64,000 nt of DNA, from assembly GCA_977017575.1 (NCBI GenBank), contig CDRNVI010000041.1:409898-473897 (forward strand). Reading direction: 5' to 3'. This DNA is from Paramoeba atlantica (taxonomy: Eukaryota; Discosea). The position numbers and the translations under genes are program-made. This document shows, piece after piece, positions 1-9,244 of the stretch. The notes under the pieces were generated by a model, which saw only the letters and a program-made list of their open reading frames with translations, did no database searches and was not told the origin of the DNA. Each line of letters begins with the position of its first letter. Positions within the stretch are counted from its first letter, which is position 1.

Positions 1-1
1 C

Positions 2-1291
2 AATCAGCGCAGAAGATTTATTTCATGGACAAGGGACGATAACGATAGATTAAAATCATATGAACCAAAGGTCCCATTATATCATCCCTCCAAGTATCTT
101 CATAAGGCGCACGAGCCGATGGCTGTGAAGCGGGACTTCACATGCGGGTTTTACCAGATTGGTATCCCGAAGAGGGCGCGGCCCAAATTCCGCCTTAGAA
201 CGAACAGTGGAGACGTGTATGAGATGAACGTCCTCCCGATGGGCCATAGGTGTGCACCGGAGGTTATGCACACGGTTACCGCCGCGATTGCTGGCGAGGC
301 GTCGATTTGTTCTCAGCGCTACTCGTTTCACCGAGGCGCTATCGACGTTTATGTTGACGGAGTTCGGTTTGCAGGAACCGACTCCGAGGCCACCACGTAC
401 GCTCAGTTCATTGACGAGCGTTGCGACAAGGCGAACGGTCTTTTCAAAGATCGGGGTCAGCCCCCTGTAGCACGGTACGTCTTCAATGGGGTGGCGTTCG
501 ACCATAACGCGCATACGGTCTGCCTGGGACCGCGAGTGATCAGGAAACTGCGAGCCGACTCTTTCTTCAACATTTCCTTTGTTGACCTAGAGGCGGTGGT
601 GGGGCGCCTCATTTATGGCTCCGCAGTTCTCCGACTCAATATGCCGCGGTTTTATTTCGCTTTGAAGGTGGCGCAACGGCGTATCAACTTGTTGAACCGT
701 TGCCCGAAGTTATGTGACCGTCCGGTCGCACTCCCTGTCGTCACTCGCTCCATGCTAGCAGAGTGGAGAAACGAGTTGTTGGAGAATGTTCCACGGTCTC
801 CACCTCCCCATCCCGATGTTGTTCCACACAAGCATCGTCTCTACACCGATGCCTCGGTGAAAGGGTGGGGAGCGATTATGTATTTAGACAGCGGAGAGGT
901 TTTGATTACGGGAGAGGCGTGGCCTGAGTCATCCTCGTATGAGGTGAATCGTGCGGAAGCTGCAGCAGTCCGCTTAGCCCTCGAGAAGTTTTCCGCGCAT
1001 TGCCCCCGTGGAACCTGCTTGGATGTTTTTGTTGATAACACCTCCTGTCAGGCTGCACTGAACAGGAGGATCTCCAAGTCAGAGGGGGTTTCAATGGAAT
1101 TGCGCGAAGTCCTGCGACTGACAGAGGAGAAAGGTATTTGTGTCAAGGCAGCGTATATATCCACGGATGAGAACCCGGCGGATGCTGTCAGTCGCGGGAA
1201 GGATATTGAGATGGAGAAGGTCAAGAGATATGAAGGTAAGATCGAGAGAGACATTAGTGATGTAGACAGTCATATTCAGAGAAAACCCTAA
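2..1291 (+). CDS. DIRS element 1 pol, C-terminal RT-RNase H part
   Basis: Open from the window edge. Reverse transcriptase motif A is the KRDFTCGFYQ segment, motif B is LPMGHRCAPE, and the motif C position reads YVDG. The RNase H domain follows with YTDAS, the glutamate of NRAEAAA, FVDNTS and ENPADAVSR, which supply the expected D-E-D-D residues. The protein would make cDNA of the element and remove template RNA. It is almost identical to the pol of elements 2 and 5. The N-terminal part lies outside the window. Confidence 0.85.
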   Translation, partial: NQRRRFISWTRDDNDRLKSYEPKVPLYHPSKYLHKAHEPMAVKRDFTCGFYQIGIPKRARPKFRLRTNSGDVYEMNVLPMGHRCAPEVMHTVTAAIAGEASICSQRYSFHRGAIDVYVDGVRFAGTDSEATTYAQFIDERCDKANGLFKDRGQPPVARYVFNGVAFDHNAHTVCLGPRVIRKLRADSFFNISFVDLEAVVGRLIYGSAVLRLNMPRFYFALKVAQRRINLLNRCPKLCDRPVALPVVTRSMLAEWRNELLENVPRSPPPHPDVVPHKHRLYTDASVKGWGAIMYLDSGEVLITGEAWPESSSYEVNRAEAAAVRLALEKFSAHCPRGTCLDVFVDNTSCQAALNRRISKSEGVSMELREVLRLTEEKGICVKAAYISTDENPADAVSRGKDIEMEKVKRYEGKIERDISDVDSHIQRKP

Positions 1292-1392
1292 GGGACAGGA
1301 TCACCAAATACAAAAAAAAAAGACAAGAAAAAAAGAAAAAAAAACAAAGACAAAAAAACAAAGACAAAAAAACAAAGACAAAAAAACAAAGA

Positions 1393-1427
<35 letters not shown>

Positions 1428-1507
1428 CGGACGGGGTGCTGGGGTATGGAGGTTGTCCCTATAATTTTGGAAGGTTATGGATGTTAATCGGTTAACAGGT
1501 CTTTATT

Positions 1508-1549
1508 CTCACTCCTTGTTTTTTCGGAAGCAAGGTTCCCCAATGTGAG
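1508..1549 (+). promoter_or_regulatory. Shared 3' UTR hairpin (DIRS element 1 copy)
   Basis: Stem CTCAC/GTGAG encloses a second stem CCTTG/CAAGG and an asymmetric loop TTCCCCAAT. The same two-stem fold, with compensatory base changes, occurs in the 3' UTRs of LINEs B, C, D and E. Its role is unknown. Candidates are an RT-recognition or processing signal. Confidence 0.5.
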
Positions 1550-1867
1550 GTAGGGATGAGTAAAGGTTTCCTTTGCACTACGGTTAGCGCCTTAATGTTT
1601 TTAGCCGCGTCACTGTTGACACGGCCCTACGCATCACGCCTAGTTGCTCCACACTTCTAGGTACACAAGTTGGTCTAGGGCAGAGGATAAAAACGTAACC
1701 TGCGTAGCTCGTGTGAGCTTGTAAAGGGCGTGGCAGTGGACTGGTCATCTATTGCTATCGTTATCCTTTTGTGAGTTCTGGGATGGTATATGAAAAATTA
1801 TTTTACTATGTGATTGGGCATTTCTTTTGTTTATTTATATTGATTGTGTGACGTGTGTGTGGGCAGG

Positions 1868-2092
1868 TTGGCCGAGGGTTCCGGTGGGGGGGAACCCCGT
1901 TAACAACGTGACATATGATTTTTGGTTTTATGCAGGCTTTCTTTTGAACGAGGTATAAGCGTGTGAATTCTATCTACTATACGTTCTTGGATTTCGGGAC
2001 GATTTCGCTGTGTGATTATATTAGTCATAGTTGTTTACTTATATTTGTTTGTTTACGTATATGTTTTCATGGAGCCCCTCGGCGTGGATTTC
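1868..2092 (+). repeat. DIRS element 1 terminal repeat B1
   Basis: First copy of the B repeat. It starts at TTGGCCGAGGG, has a GGTTCC/GGAACC stem near its start, and ends at CGGCGTGGATTTC. The second copy (2296-2520) is offset by 428 bp and appears identical. The junction with A2 forms a two-tier dyad (outer arms CCCCTCGG/CCGAGGGG, inner arms CGTGGA/TCCACG), a plausible site for the tyrosine recombinase. Confidence 0.8.
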
Positions 2093-2295
2093 TAATAGTC
2101 CACGTTTTGAAATTTAGCCGAGGGGTTGTTATGTATTTGCCTGCTGGCCCTTCGGGGCACATAATTTCTTCAAATTATGATTTGTGTTCTATAATTACAT
2201 GGATTGGATATTCTACTATTTCTTATATATCCTTGTTAGGTTGTTAGTCGTACTACGTTTAAGTTTTTGTGCCCACCCACCAAGCCCCCAGCCAT
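2093..2295 (+). repeat. DIRS element 1 terminal repeat A2
   Basis: Starts TAATAGTCCACG and contains the GCCC-TTCG-GGGC hairpin. It ends with a C-rich linker (CCCACCCACC...GCCCCCAGCCA) that is conserved between the A2 and B2 repeats of all the DIRS families here. The left copy (A1) of this element would be outside the window. Confidence 0.75.
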
Positions 2296-2520
2296 TTGGC
2301 CGAGGGTTCCGGTGGGGGGGAACCCCGTTAACAACGTGACATATGATTTTTGGTTTTATGCAGGCTTTCTTTTGAACGAGGTATAAGCGTGTGAATTCTA
2401 TCTACTATACGTTCTTGGATTTCGGGACGATTTCGCTGTGTGATTATATTAGTCATAGTTGTTTACTTATATTTGTTTGTTTACGTATATGTTTTCATGG
2501 AGCCCCTCGGCGTGGATTTC
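2296..2520 (+). repeat. DIRS element 1 terminal repeat B2
   Basis: Second B copy, apparently identical to 1868-2092. Its last base marks the right end of element 1. The sequence after it belongs to the body of element 2. Confidence 0.8.
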
Positions 2521-2522
2521 CA

Positions 2523-5420
2523 CTAGGAAATGCCCCCCACCCCAATTACTGCTCGTGCCCGTCGTCCCAGGCGACGACGGGTGGATATTCTTACCCCCGT
2601 TTCCTCCCCGTCTCTCCGCCAGCGCGAAAGACGGCCACGCGTGCGTGGCACTACTCCTCCTCCCCGCCCTCTCTCCCCGTTACGTCTAAGGCGCAGAAGC
2701 GTCTCCCTCCCAATCCGTCCTCTACCCCGGCTTCCCGTTCCCGTTTACACCGCCGCCAAGACCGCCGCCGCCAAAACCGCTGCCGTCGTAACCGCCGACG
2801 CCGCGCAGCCTCCAGGAGGACGCCGCCAGGAGCTGCTGAGGGCGATTCTTCGAATGCCCCCCGAGGACCCGCGCGCCACTCAATTGGGCGAGGCGCTCCA
2901 GCCCATGTGGGCAACGGCCACGTGGGCCACAAGGGAGCGACTGTGGTTCCGCCTGCGCGAGTATTGCCAGGCGAAGGGAATCACCGCGAATCCTGCAAAC
3001 GCGGTGCTCTTCCTGGAGACTCTGCCTCTCGCTACCTCGACGCGCATGGGGTACGCAGGGGCATTGAGGACTCTGTTCGAGCTCATGGGAATCGAAGGTA
3101 CCCCATTGAGTCTCTACGTAAAGGCCCTGCAAGCGCAGGGGGGTCTAGAACCCACGCGGCAGATGCTACCAATCACGCCACTTCTTCTAAAGAAGCTGAG
3201 ACGTCATCTCGACGTAAAGGAGAGCATGTGTTGCCTCCTGTGTTGGAAAGCCGCTGCGAGATGGACCGAGACCGCCGACCTGAGGCGGGAGCAGTTTGTG
3301 AGTGTGGCCAGTCACGAGGTAGTCATTTATTGGGGCAGGGGGACCAAGACAACCCGTCTGAATCCTTACCGGCCGTACCTCTACGCGATAGTGACTGGAC
3401 CGGGGACACCCGAACTGGCTCAGTTTGTGGGAAGTTTGAGACCAGGCCAGCGCCTGTGTTACACGACGGTCCGGGAGATGGACCACAGGATGAATCAACT
3501 TCTCGGTCCGGGGTATGGAACACATTCCATAAAAAGAGGTGCAATTACTTACCTATTCCACGAGATCTCCCTCGGGAATCTCAGGATGGAGGACGTCCAG
3601 AACCTCACGAAACACCTCAACGTCGAATCACTGTTGCGCTACAACGCAAGCAGTATTACAACGGCAAGGGCTCTCGGGACGCAGAGAGTCTCAGCACGTC
3701 TCCCAGTGCTGTAACCTCGGAGCACGTGGCAAAGTGCTTCGAGGAAGTGCCTTACCTTCGCAGGCACTCCGTTGTTTGTGCACGCCGCTCTTCACGGCTA
3801 GCCAAGGCACACGACGCTCACCTACCTTTGCACGTTAAGAAGTCGATACCTGTTATCCATTTGGATCAGGTTAAGGAGTGGATGAGTCTGTCAGCTGCCA
3901 CTCGTTTTCGCAAGGTAGTGGATGAATTATTATGGGTACCTAAAGCCCCGTACCCCGAACCTAGTGTGAAAGGTTCATTGCCTGAGGCGGACGTCCGATT
4001 GTTGGAGGACGCAGGCATAATCTCCAAGGTCCCGGCGCAGGAGTTGAGAAAGCGCCCATCGATGCAGTTCATGATTCCCTTCACGGTTGTGGAGACCGAT
4101 GATCAGGGCAATCAGCGCAGAAGGTTTATTTCGTGGACACGGGACGATAATGATAGACTTAAAGGATATGAACCACAGGTCCCTTTATATCATCCCTCCA
4201 AGTACCTTCATAAGGCGCACGAGCCGATGGCTGTGAAGCGGGACTTCACATGCGGGTTTTACCAGATTGGTATCCCGAAGAGGGCGCGGCCCAAATTCCG
4301 CCTTAGAACGAACAGTGGAGACGTGTTTGAGATGAACGTCCTCCCGATGGGCCATAGGTGTGCACCGGAGGTTATGCACACGGTTACCGCCGCGATTGCT
4401 GGCGAGGCGTCGATTTGTTTTCAGCGCTACTCGTTTCACCGAGGCGCTATCGACGTTTATGTTGACGGAGTTCGGTTTGCAGGAACCGACTCCGAGGCCA
4501 CCACGTACGCTCAGTTCATTGACGAGCGTTGCGACAAGGCGAACGGTCTTTTCAAAGATCGGGGTCAGCCCCCTGTAGCACAGTACGTGTTCAATGGGGT
4601 GGCGTTCGACCATAACGCGCATACGGTCTGCCTGGGACCGCGAGTGATCAGGAAACTGCGAGCCGACTCTTTCTTCAACATTTCCTTTGTTGACCTAGAG
4701 GCGGTGGTGGGGCGCCTCATTTATGGCTCCGCAGTTCTCCGGCTCAATATGCCGCGATTTTATTTCGCTTTGAAGGTGGCGCAACGGCGTATCAACTTGT
4801 TGAACCGTTGCCCGAAGTTATGTGACCGTCCGGTCGCACTCCCTGTCGTCACTCGCTCCATGCTAGCAGAGTGGAGAAACGAGTTGTTGGAGAATGTTCC
4901 ACGGTCTCCACCTCCCCACCCCGATGTTGTTCCACACAAGCATCGTCTCTACACCGATGCCTCGGTGAAAGGGTGGGGAGCGATTATGTATTTAGACAGC
5001 GGAGAGGTTTTGATTACGGGAGAGGCGTGGCCTGAGTCATCCTCGTATGAGGTGAACCGTGCGGAAGCTGCAGCAGTCCGCTTAGCCCTCGAGAAGTTTT
5101 CCGCGCATTGCCCCCGTGGAACCTGCTTGGATGTTTTTGTTGACAACACCTCCTGTCAGGCTGCACTGAACAGGAGGATCTCCAAGTCAGAGGGGGTTTC
5201 AATGGAATTGCGCGAAGTCCTGCGACTGACAGAGGACAAAGGTATTTGTGTCAAGGCAGCGTACATATCCACGGATGAGAACCCGGCGGATGCTGTCAGT
5301 CGCGGGAAGGAGATTGAGAGAGAGAAGGTTGAGAAATATAAAGGCAACATCGACAAATACAGCGATAATCAGCATCATCATATTGGTAAGCTAGACAGTC
5401 ATATTGAAGGAAAACCCTAG
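2523..5420 (+). CDS. DIRS element 2 pol (RT-RNase H), overlapping the recombinase frame
   Basis: The frame is open from the start of the body and overlaps the whole YR gene in another frame, a layout known from DIRS-1. Recognisable pol sequence starts near 3745. RT motifs are the CGFYQ segment (about 4250), LPMGHRCAPE (about 4340) and YVDG (about 4455). RNase H motifs are YTDAS, VNRAEAA, VDNTS and NPADAVSR (4950-5300). No start codon can be chosen. Expression could depend on internal initiation or on the trans-splicing suggested elsewhere in this window. Confidence 0.75.
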   Translation, partial: LGNAPHPNYCSCPSSQATTGGYSYPRFLPVSPPARKTATRAWHYSSSPPSLPVTSKAQKRLPPNPSSTPASRSRLHRRQDRRRQNRCRRNRRRRAASRRTPPGAAEGDSSNAPRGPARHSIGRGAPAHVGNGHVGHKGATVVPPARVLPGEGNHRESCKRGALPGDSASRYLDAHGVRRGIEDSVRAHGNRRYPIESLRKGPASAGGSRTHAADATNHATSSKEAETSSRRKGEHVLPPVLESRCEMDRDRRPEAGAVCECGQSRGSHLLGQGDQDNPSESLPAVPLRDSDWTGDTRTGSVCGKFETRPAPVLHDGPGDGPQDESTSRSGVWNTFHKKRCNYLPIPRDLPRESQDGGRPEPHETPQRRITVALQRKQYYNGKGSRDAESLSTSPSAVTSEHVAKCFEEVPYLRRHSVVCARRSSRLAKAHDAHLPLHVKKSIPVIHLDQVKEWMSLSAATRFRKVVDELLWVPKAPYPEPSVKGSLPEADVRLLEDAGIISKVPAQELRKRPSMQFMIPFTVVETDDQGNQRRRFISWTRDDNDRLKGYEPQVPLYHPSKYLHKAHEPMAVKRDFTCGFYQIGIPKRARPKFRLRTNSGDVFEMNVLPMGHRCAPEVMHTVTAAIAGEASICFQRYSFHRGAIDVYVDGVRFAGTDSEATTYAQFIDERCDKANGLFKDRGQPPVAQYVFNGVAFDHNAHTVCLGPRVIRKLRADSFFNISFVDLEAVVGRLIYGSAVLRLNMPRFYFALKVAQRRINLLNRCPKLCDRPVALPVVTRSMLAEWRNELLENVPRSPPPHPDVVPHKHRLYTDASVKGWGAIMYLDSGEVLITGEAWPESSSYEVNRAEAAAVRLALEKFSAHCPRGTCLDVFVDNTSCQAALNRRISKSEGVSMELREVLRLTEDKGICVKAAYISTDENPADAVSRGKEIEREKVEKYKGNIDKYSDNQHHHIGKLDSHIEGKP
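2530..3714 (+). CDS. DIRS element 2 tyrosine recombinase (YR)
   Basis: 394 aa. The N-terminus is basic and proline-rich. The catalytic residues of the tyrosine recombinase family are visible: R about 244 (ARWTETADL), H332-x-x-x-R336 (THSIKRGA), H about 362 (KHLN) and the nucleophile Y371 (LLRY). In DIRS elements this enzyme integrates a circular cDNA in place of an integrase, which explains the lack of target-site duplications. The start is the first ATG after the gag stop, as in element 5. The pol frame is open across the same DNA. Confidence 0.85.
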   Translation: MPPTPITARARRPRRRRVDILTPVSSPSLRQRERRPRVRGTTPPPRPLSPLRLRRRSVSLPIRPLPRLPVPVYTAAKTAAAKTAAVVTADAAQPPGGRRQELLRAILRMPPEDPRATQLGEALQPMWATATWATRERLWFRLREYCQAKGITANPANAVLFLETLPLATSTRMGYAGALRTLFELMGIEGTPLSLYVKALQAQGGLEPTRQMLPITPLLLKKLRRHLDVKESMCCLLCWKAAARWTETADLRREQFVSVASHEVVIYWGRGTKTTRLNPYRPYLYAIVTGPGTPELAQFVGSLRPGQRLCYTTVREMDHRMNQLLGPGYGTHSIKRGAITYLFHEISLGNLRMEDVQNLTKHLNVESLLRYNASSITTARALGTQRVSARLPVL

Positions 5421-5643
5421 GGGACAGGATCACCAAATACAAAAAAAAAAAAAAAAAAAAAAACAAGACAAGAAAAAAAGAAAAAAAACAAAGACAAGAA
5501 AAAAAGGAAAAAAAACAAAGACAAGAAAAAAAGAAAAAAAAAAAAAAAAAAAAAAAAAAGAGAGCGGACGGGGTCCTGGGGTTTGGAGGTTGTCCCTATA
5601 ATTTTGGAAGGTTATGGATGTTAATCGGTTGACAAACTTTATC

Positions 5644-5687
5644 CTCACGCCTTGGTTTTCGAAAAAAACAAGGTTCCCCAATGTGAG
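5644..5687 (+). promoter_or_regulatory. Shared 3' UTR hairpin (DIRS element 2 copy)
   Basis: Outer stem CTCAC/GTGAG, inner stem CCTTG/CAAGG, asymmetric TTCCCCAAT. The apical loop differs from element 1 while both stems are kept. Confidence 0.5.
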
Positions 5688-5997
5688 ATAAAGGTGAGTA
5701 AAGTTTTCTTTACTCTGCGATTAGCGCCTTAATGTTTTTAACCGCGTCATTGTTGACACGGCCGTACACCACGCCTAGTTGCTCCACACTTCTAGGTCCC
5801 AAGTTGGTATATGGGCAGAGGTTGAAAGCGTAACCTGTGTAGCTCGTGTGAGCTTGTAAAGGGCGTGGTAATGGACTGGTCATCTATTGCTATCGTTATC
5901 CTTTTGTGAGCTCTGCATATTTTGATATTTTCTATCTATTAATATTTGACTACGTGATTGGGCATTTTGCGTTTATTGTGACGTGTGTGTGGGCAGG

Positions 5998-6633
5998 TTG
6001 GCCGAGGGTTCCGGTGGGGGGGAACCCCGTTAACAGAGTGACATTGATTGTGTTGTTTTATGCAGGCTTGTTTCTTTTCCATCTTTGTGCGTGTGAAATG
6101 AATGAATGATATGTTGTGTCATTTTGAATTACGATTGAGCTATTCATAGTTGTTCATTTATTCATATATGTTATCAGTGTATATGTTTCCAGGGAGCCCC
6201 TCGGCGTGGATTTCTAATAGTTCACGTTTTGAAATTTAGCCGAGGGGCGGCTATATATTTGCCTGCTGGCCCTTCGGGGCACATAATTTTCTCAAATTAT
6301 GATGTAGTATTCTCTAATTGCATGGAGGGGGGTGTTTACTCGTTTGTTATATTCTTGTTAGGTTGTTATTTTGTTACGTTTAAAGTTTTGTGCCCACCCA
6401 CCGAGCCCCCAGCCATTTGGCCGAGGGTTCCGGTGGGGGGGAACCCCGTTAACAGAGTGACATTGATTGTGTTGTTTTATGCAGGCTTGTTTCTTTTCCA
6501 TCTTTGTGCGTGTGAAATGAATGAATGATATGTTGTGTCATTTTGAATTACGATTGAGCTATTCATAGTTGTTCATTTATTCATATATGTTATCAGTGTA
6601 TATGTTTCCAGGGAGCCCCTCGGCGTGGATTTC
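5998..6633 (+). repeat. DIRS element 2 terminal repeats B1-A2-B2
   Basis: B1 5998-6214, A2 6215-6416, B2 6417-6633, offset 419 bp. The B/A junction keeps the outer dyad CCCCTCGG/CCGAGGGG. The conserved C-rich linker lies at the end of A2. B2 ends at GGATTTC, directly followed by pol sequence of element 3. Confidence 0.8.
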
Positions 6634-6634
6634 A

Positions 6635-8197
6635 TATTTAAAGCGACATTCGTTAATTTGCACACGACGTAGCTCTAAGCTAGCTAAGGAAAAGGATTTC
6701 GCGATTTCGTTGCATGTCAAACCGAATATTCCGAAACTTGATGTTAATAAGGTCCGGAAATGGATGTCCCCAGCTGTTGACACGAGATTTCAAGAAGTAT
6801 GGCAAGAAGCGCTTAAGATGCCCGTACATCCAGAAGAACCTCCTGCGGTTAAAAGCGGACTGTCTTCCTCAGACTTTCAACTACTTGAAAAGCATAATAT
6901 CATTAAGAAACTAACGGCGGAGGACGTTGCTAAGAGACCTTCAATGCAGTACCTTATTCCATTTACGGTGGTAGAATCGAATGATGAAGGGCGACAACGC
7001 AGGCGATTCATTTCCTGGACCAAATCTGATAACACACGTCTTTCTAGTTATGAACCTTTCGTTCCGTTAATGCATCCCGCGAAATATTTGCACCGCGTAA
7101 AAGAAAGTTCGGGAGTGAAGAGAGATTTGGTGTGCGGCTTTTACCAAATATCGATACCAGAAAAATCTCGCCGGAAATTTCGTTTTTTGGACGAAGCAGG
7201 AGAAGTGTACGAGATGTGCGTTCTCCCAATGGGGCACAGATGTGCCCCTGAAATCATGCATTCCATTATGGGGACTATCGCTGGATCAAGTGATTATTGT
7301 TCTAAGCCGGCCACTTTTGATAAGGGCCACATCGATGTATATGTCGATGGAGTTCGTTTTGCTGGTGCGACGCACGAAGCGTTGCGTTATACGACGTGGG
7401 TTGATCGCCGGGCGGAAGGTGTGAACGCAGGATTCAAGGATTCCGGTATGTTGCCTATGAAAAAGTATGTTTTTAATGGGGCACAGTACAACCACAGCAC
7501 GCATAGGGTCAGCCTGGGGCCCAAAGTGTTGCTCAAACTACGCGAAGATTCATTTATGAAGCCGACATTTGTGGAGCTAGAGGCGGCGGTGGGGCGCCTT
7601 TTGTATTGCTCCGCAATCTTAGGACTCATAATCCCCAAATATCATTTCGTATTAAAAATCTGTCAGCGCAGAATAAATTTGCTCAACCGAGTGCCGCATA
7701 TGGCTAATCAAGTCGTGGACCTTCCGTATAAGATTCGTTCTAAGCTGGGAGAATGGCGCAACAAACTGCTTGAAAACGTACCCGTTGAGCCCTCTCCGCA
7801 TCCGGAGTTATCACCGCCGCGTCATAACCTTTATACCGATGCGTCAGCCAAGGGATGGGGGGCGATCTTATATCTCGACAATGGGGAGGTATGTATTGTC
7901 GGAAGTCCGTGGGAGCCGGGGACAGAATATGAAGTCAACAAGGCCGAAGCTCAAGCGGTACGACTCGCACTTGAAAAATTTGCGGACAAATTTGAGCCAC
8001 AGACGTGTCTTCAGTTGTGGATCGATAACACTTCCTGCAAGGCCGCATTCAACAGAAAAATTTGTAAATCAGACGGGATTGCACCAGAGTTGTGCAGTGT
8101 TTTGGAGTGGGCGAAAGAACGACACCTTTGCATCAAAGCGAATTACGTTTCGACAAAGCTCAATCCTGCAGATCATTTTAGTCGGAATTTCGAGTGA
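6635..8197 (+). CDS. DIRS element 3 pol (RT-RNase H)
   Basis: About 520 aa of pol. It begins at the segment equivalent to the RRSSRLAK region of element 2. RT motifs: KRDLVCGFYQ, LPMGHRCAPE, YVDGVRFAG. RNase H motifs: YTDASAKGWGA, VNKAEAQAV, IDNTSC, NPADHFSR. It keeps YVDG in motif C like the other families despite many other differences. No start codon is assigned because the upstream part is missing from the window. Confidence 0.8.
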   Translation, partial: YLKRHSLICTRRSSKLAKEKDFAISLHVKPNIPKLDVNKVRKWMSPAVDTRFQEVWQEALKMPVHPEEPPAVKSGLSSSDFQLLEKHNIIKKLTAEDVAKRPSMQYLIPFTVVESNDEGRQRRRFISWTKSDNTRLSSYEPFVPLMHPAKYLHRVKESSGVKRDLVCGFYQISIPEKSRRKFRFLDEAGEVYEMCVLPMGHRCAPEIMHSIMGTIAGSSDYCSKPATFDKGHIDVYVDGVRFAGATHEALRYTTWVDRRAEGVNAGFKDSGMLPMKKYVFNGAQYNHSTHRVSLGPKVLLKLREDSFMKPTFVELEAAVGRLLYCSAILGLIIPKYHFVLKICQRRINLLNRVPHMANQVVDLPYKIRSKLGEWRNKLLENVPVEPSPHPELSPPRHNLYTDASAKGWGAILYLDNGEVCIVGSPWEPGTEYEVNKAEAQAVRLALEKFADKFEPQTCLQLWIDNTSCKAAFNRKICKSDGIAPELCSVLEWAKERHLCIKANYVSTKLNPADHFSRNFE

Positions 8198-8394
8198 CGT
8201 TCATATACATGTAGTTTTAAAAAAAAAAAAAAAAAAAAAAAAATTGTTTTCTTTAGTTCAGAATCTAGGCAGGGCTAGTTCCTCGGAAAAGCGTGTCACG
8301 AAGGTTTGGTCACCCTTTTTGGCATTCTATCATGACAAGCGACATTGGATAAACGCGAGAAAGGAGCTCAATAGCTACGCGTGAGCGGGTTGGA

Positions 8395-9077
8395 GGCTGC
8401 GAGTGTTGGGGGGCTTAGCCCCTTCACATAGTATTTACTTGTTTTATTATTGATTTTAGATTCGGTACCAAGTTATTATCTTATTAGCGTGCGCATTATA
8501 GATCGTAGTATACATGTATTCCTGTTCTATAAAAATATTGTATGTTCAGTGAAAAGAGACAGAAGTGTGTATTTCTGGAATTAGATACTTTATATTGTTT
8601 CTGCTTTATTGAATGTTCGGACGCCTCGCTGCGGATTTCTAATAGTTTACGGTAAGAAATTCAGGCGAGAGCTTATTACGTATAGTTTTACTTATCATTG
8701 AAAATGTGACTGTTGATTGATTGATTTCGTAAATTCATTAGAAAAGTTATTAACGGATGTGTATGTGCTTAGGGACTATTCAAATACAAAATCTACACGT
8801 TTTCGAAGCCCACCCACCCAACCCCCAGCCACGGCTGCGAGTGTTGGGGGGCTTAGCCCCTTCACATAGTATTTACTTGTTTTATTATTGATTTTAGATT
8901 CGGTACCAAGTTATTATCTTATTAGCGTGCGCATTATAGATCGTAGTATACATGTATTCCTGTTCTATAAAAATATTGTATGTTCAGTGAAAAGAGACAG
9001 AAGTGTGTATTTCTGGAATTAGATACTTTATATTGTTTCTGCTTTATTGAATGTTCGGACGCCTCGCTGCGGATTTC
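8395..9077 (+). repeat. DIRS element 3 terminal repeats B1-A2-B2
   Basis: B copies 8395-8639 and 8833-9077 are offset by 438 bp, with A2 between. The start of B forms a GGGG-CTTA-GCCCC hairpin. The B/A junction has imperfect outer arms (GCCTCGCTG against CAGGCGAG) and the same TTTCTAATAG centre as elements 1 and 2. The linker before B2 reads CCCACCCACCCAACCCCC. Confidence 0.75.
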
Positions 9078-9082
9078 ATGAT

Positions 9083-9241
9083 AGAAGTTTACGAATAGAA
9101 TTGTTCGAAGGGATTTATACGCCGATAAATGGCCGGCGGGCATTGTACGCTTGTATTTAGAATGATTTGAATATGCAGTTTAGTCCATACGATTATCGCC
9201 TTTATTTGAAGAAGTGTTTTTTCTCCATACAAAACTTTTTG
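9083..9241 (+). repeat. DIRS element 4 terminal repeat A1
   Basis: 159 bp, repeated almost exactly at 13415-13573 and 13871-14029. At the 3' copies a 25-bp C-rich linker follows. Here the gag body follows instead, which defines the A1/body boundary. Confidence 0.85.
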
Positions 9242-9244
9242 TTT

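Larger units (their letters stand above)
1..2520 (+). mobile_element. DIRS/PAT-type tyrosine-recombinase retrotransposon, element 1 (right part)
   Basis: Right part of a DIRS-family element that runs in from beyond the left edge. It contains the end of pol (RT-RNase H), an A-rich tract (about 1310-1426), a 3' UTR with a conserved hairpin, then split direct repeats in the order B1 (1868-2092), A2 (2093-2295), B2 (2296-2520). B1 and B2 look identical, and pol is nearly identical to that of elements 2 and 5, so it is young. Split direct repeats without a flanking target duplication are the known hallmark of PAT/Ngaro-like members of the order. It ends exactly at the conserved GGATTTC of B2, inside the body of element 2. 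Confidence 0.85.
2521..6633 (+). mobile_element. DIRS/PAT-type retrotransposon, element 2
   Basis: Same family as element 1. It holds the recombinase gene, pol, an A-rich tract (about 5440-5560), a 3' UTR, and B1 (5998-6214), A2 (6215-6416), B2 (6417-6633). Its B repeat is a diverged subtype (AACAGAGTGACATTG in place of AACAACGTGACATATG). Its left part, with A1 and gag, is not here. The simplest reading is that element 1 inserted between its gag and recombinase genes, so the left part should lie beyond the window. The genes seen are close to element 5, so it is young. Confidence 0.8.
6634..9077 (+). mobile_element. DIRS/PAT-type retrotransposon, element 3 (second family)
   Basis: A more AT-rich and clearly diverged family. 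Visible parts are pol, a poly(A) tract (about 8219-8243), a 3' UTR, and B1 (8395-8639), A2 (8640-8832), B2 (8833-9077). A1, gag and YR are not present. Their absence fits insertion of element 2 just upstream of pol, with the left part outside the window. The two B copies appear identical. Its B2 ends only 5 bp from the A1 of element 4. Confidence 0.75.

Noticed and set aside
77-514. 145-codon minus-strand ORF, repeated at 4185-4622 and 30253-30690
   Set aside because: It lies opposite the RT domain of DIRS pol in each copy and follows its codon pattern. It is a shadow frame.
5430-5681. Phenylalanine-rich minus-strand ORF
   Set aside because: Translation of the A-rich tract in the DIRS 3' UTR.
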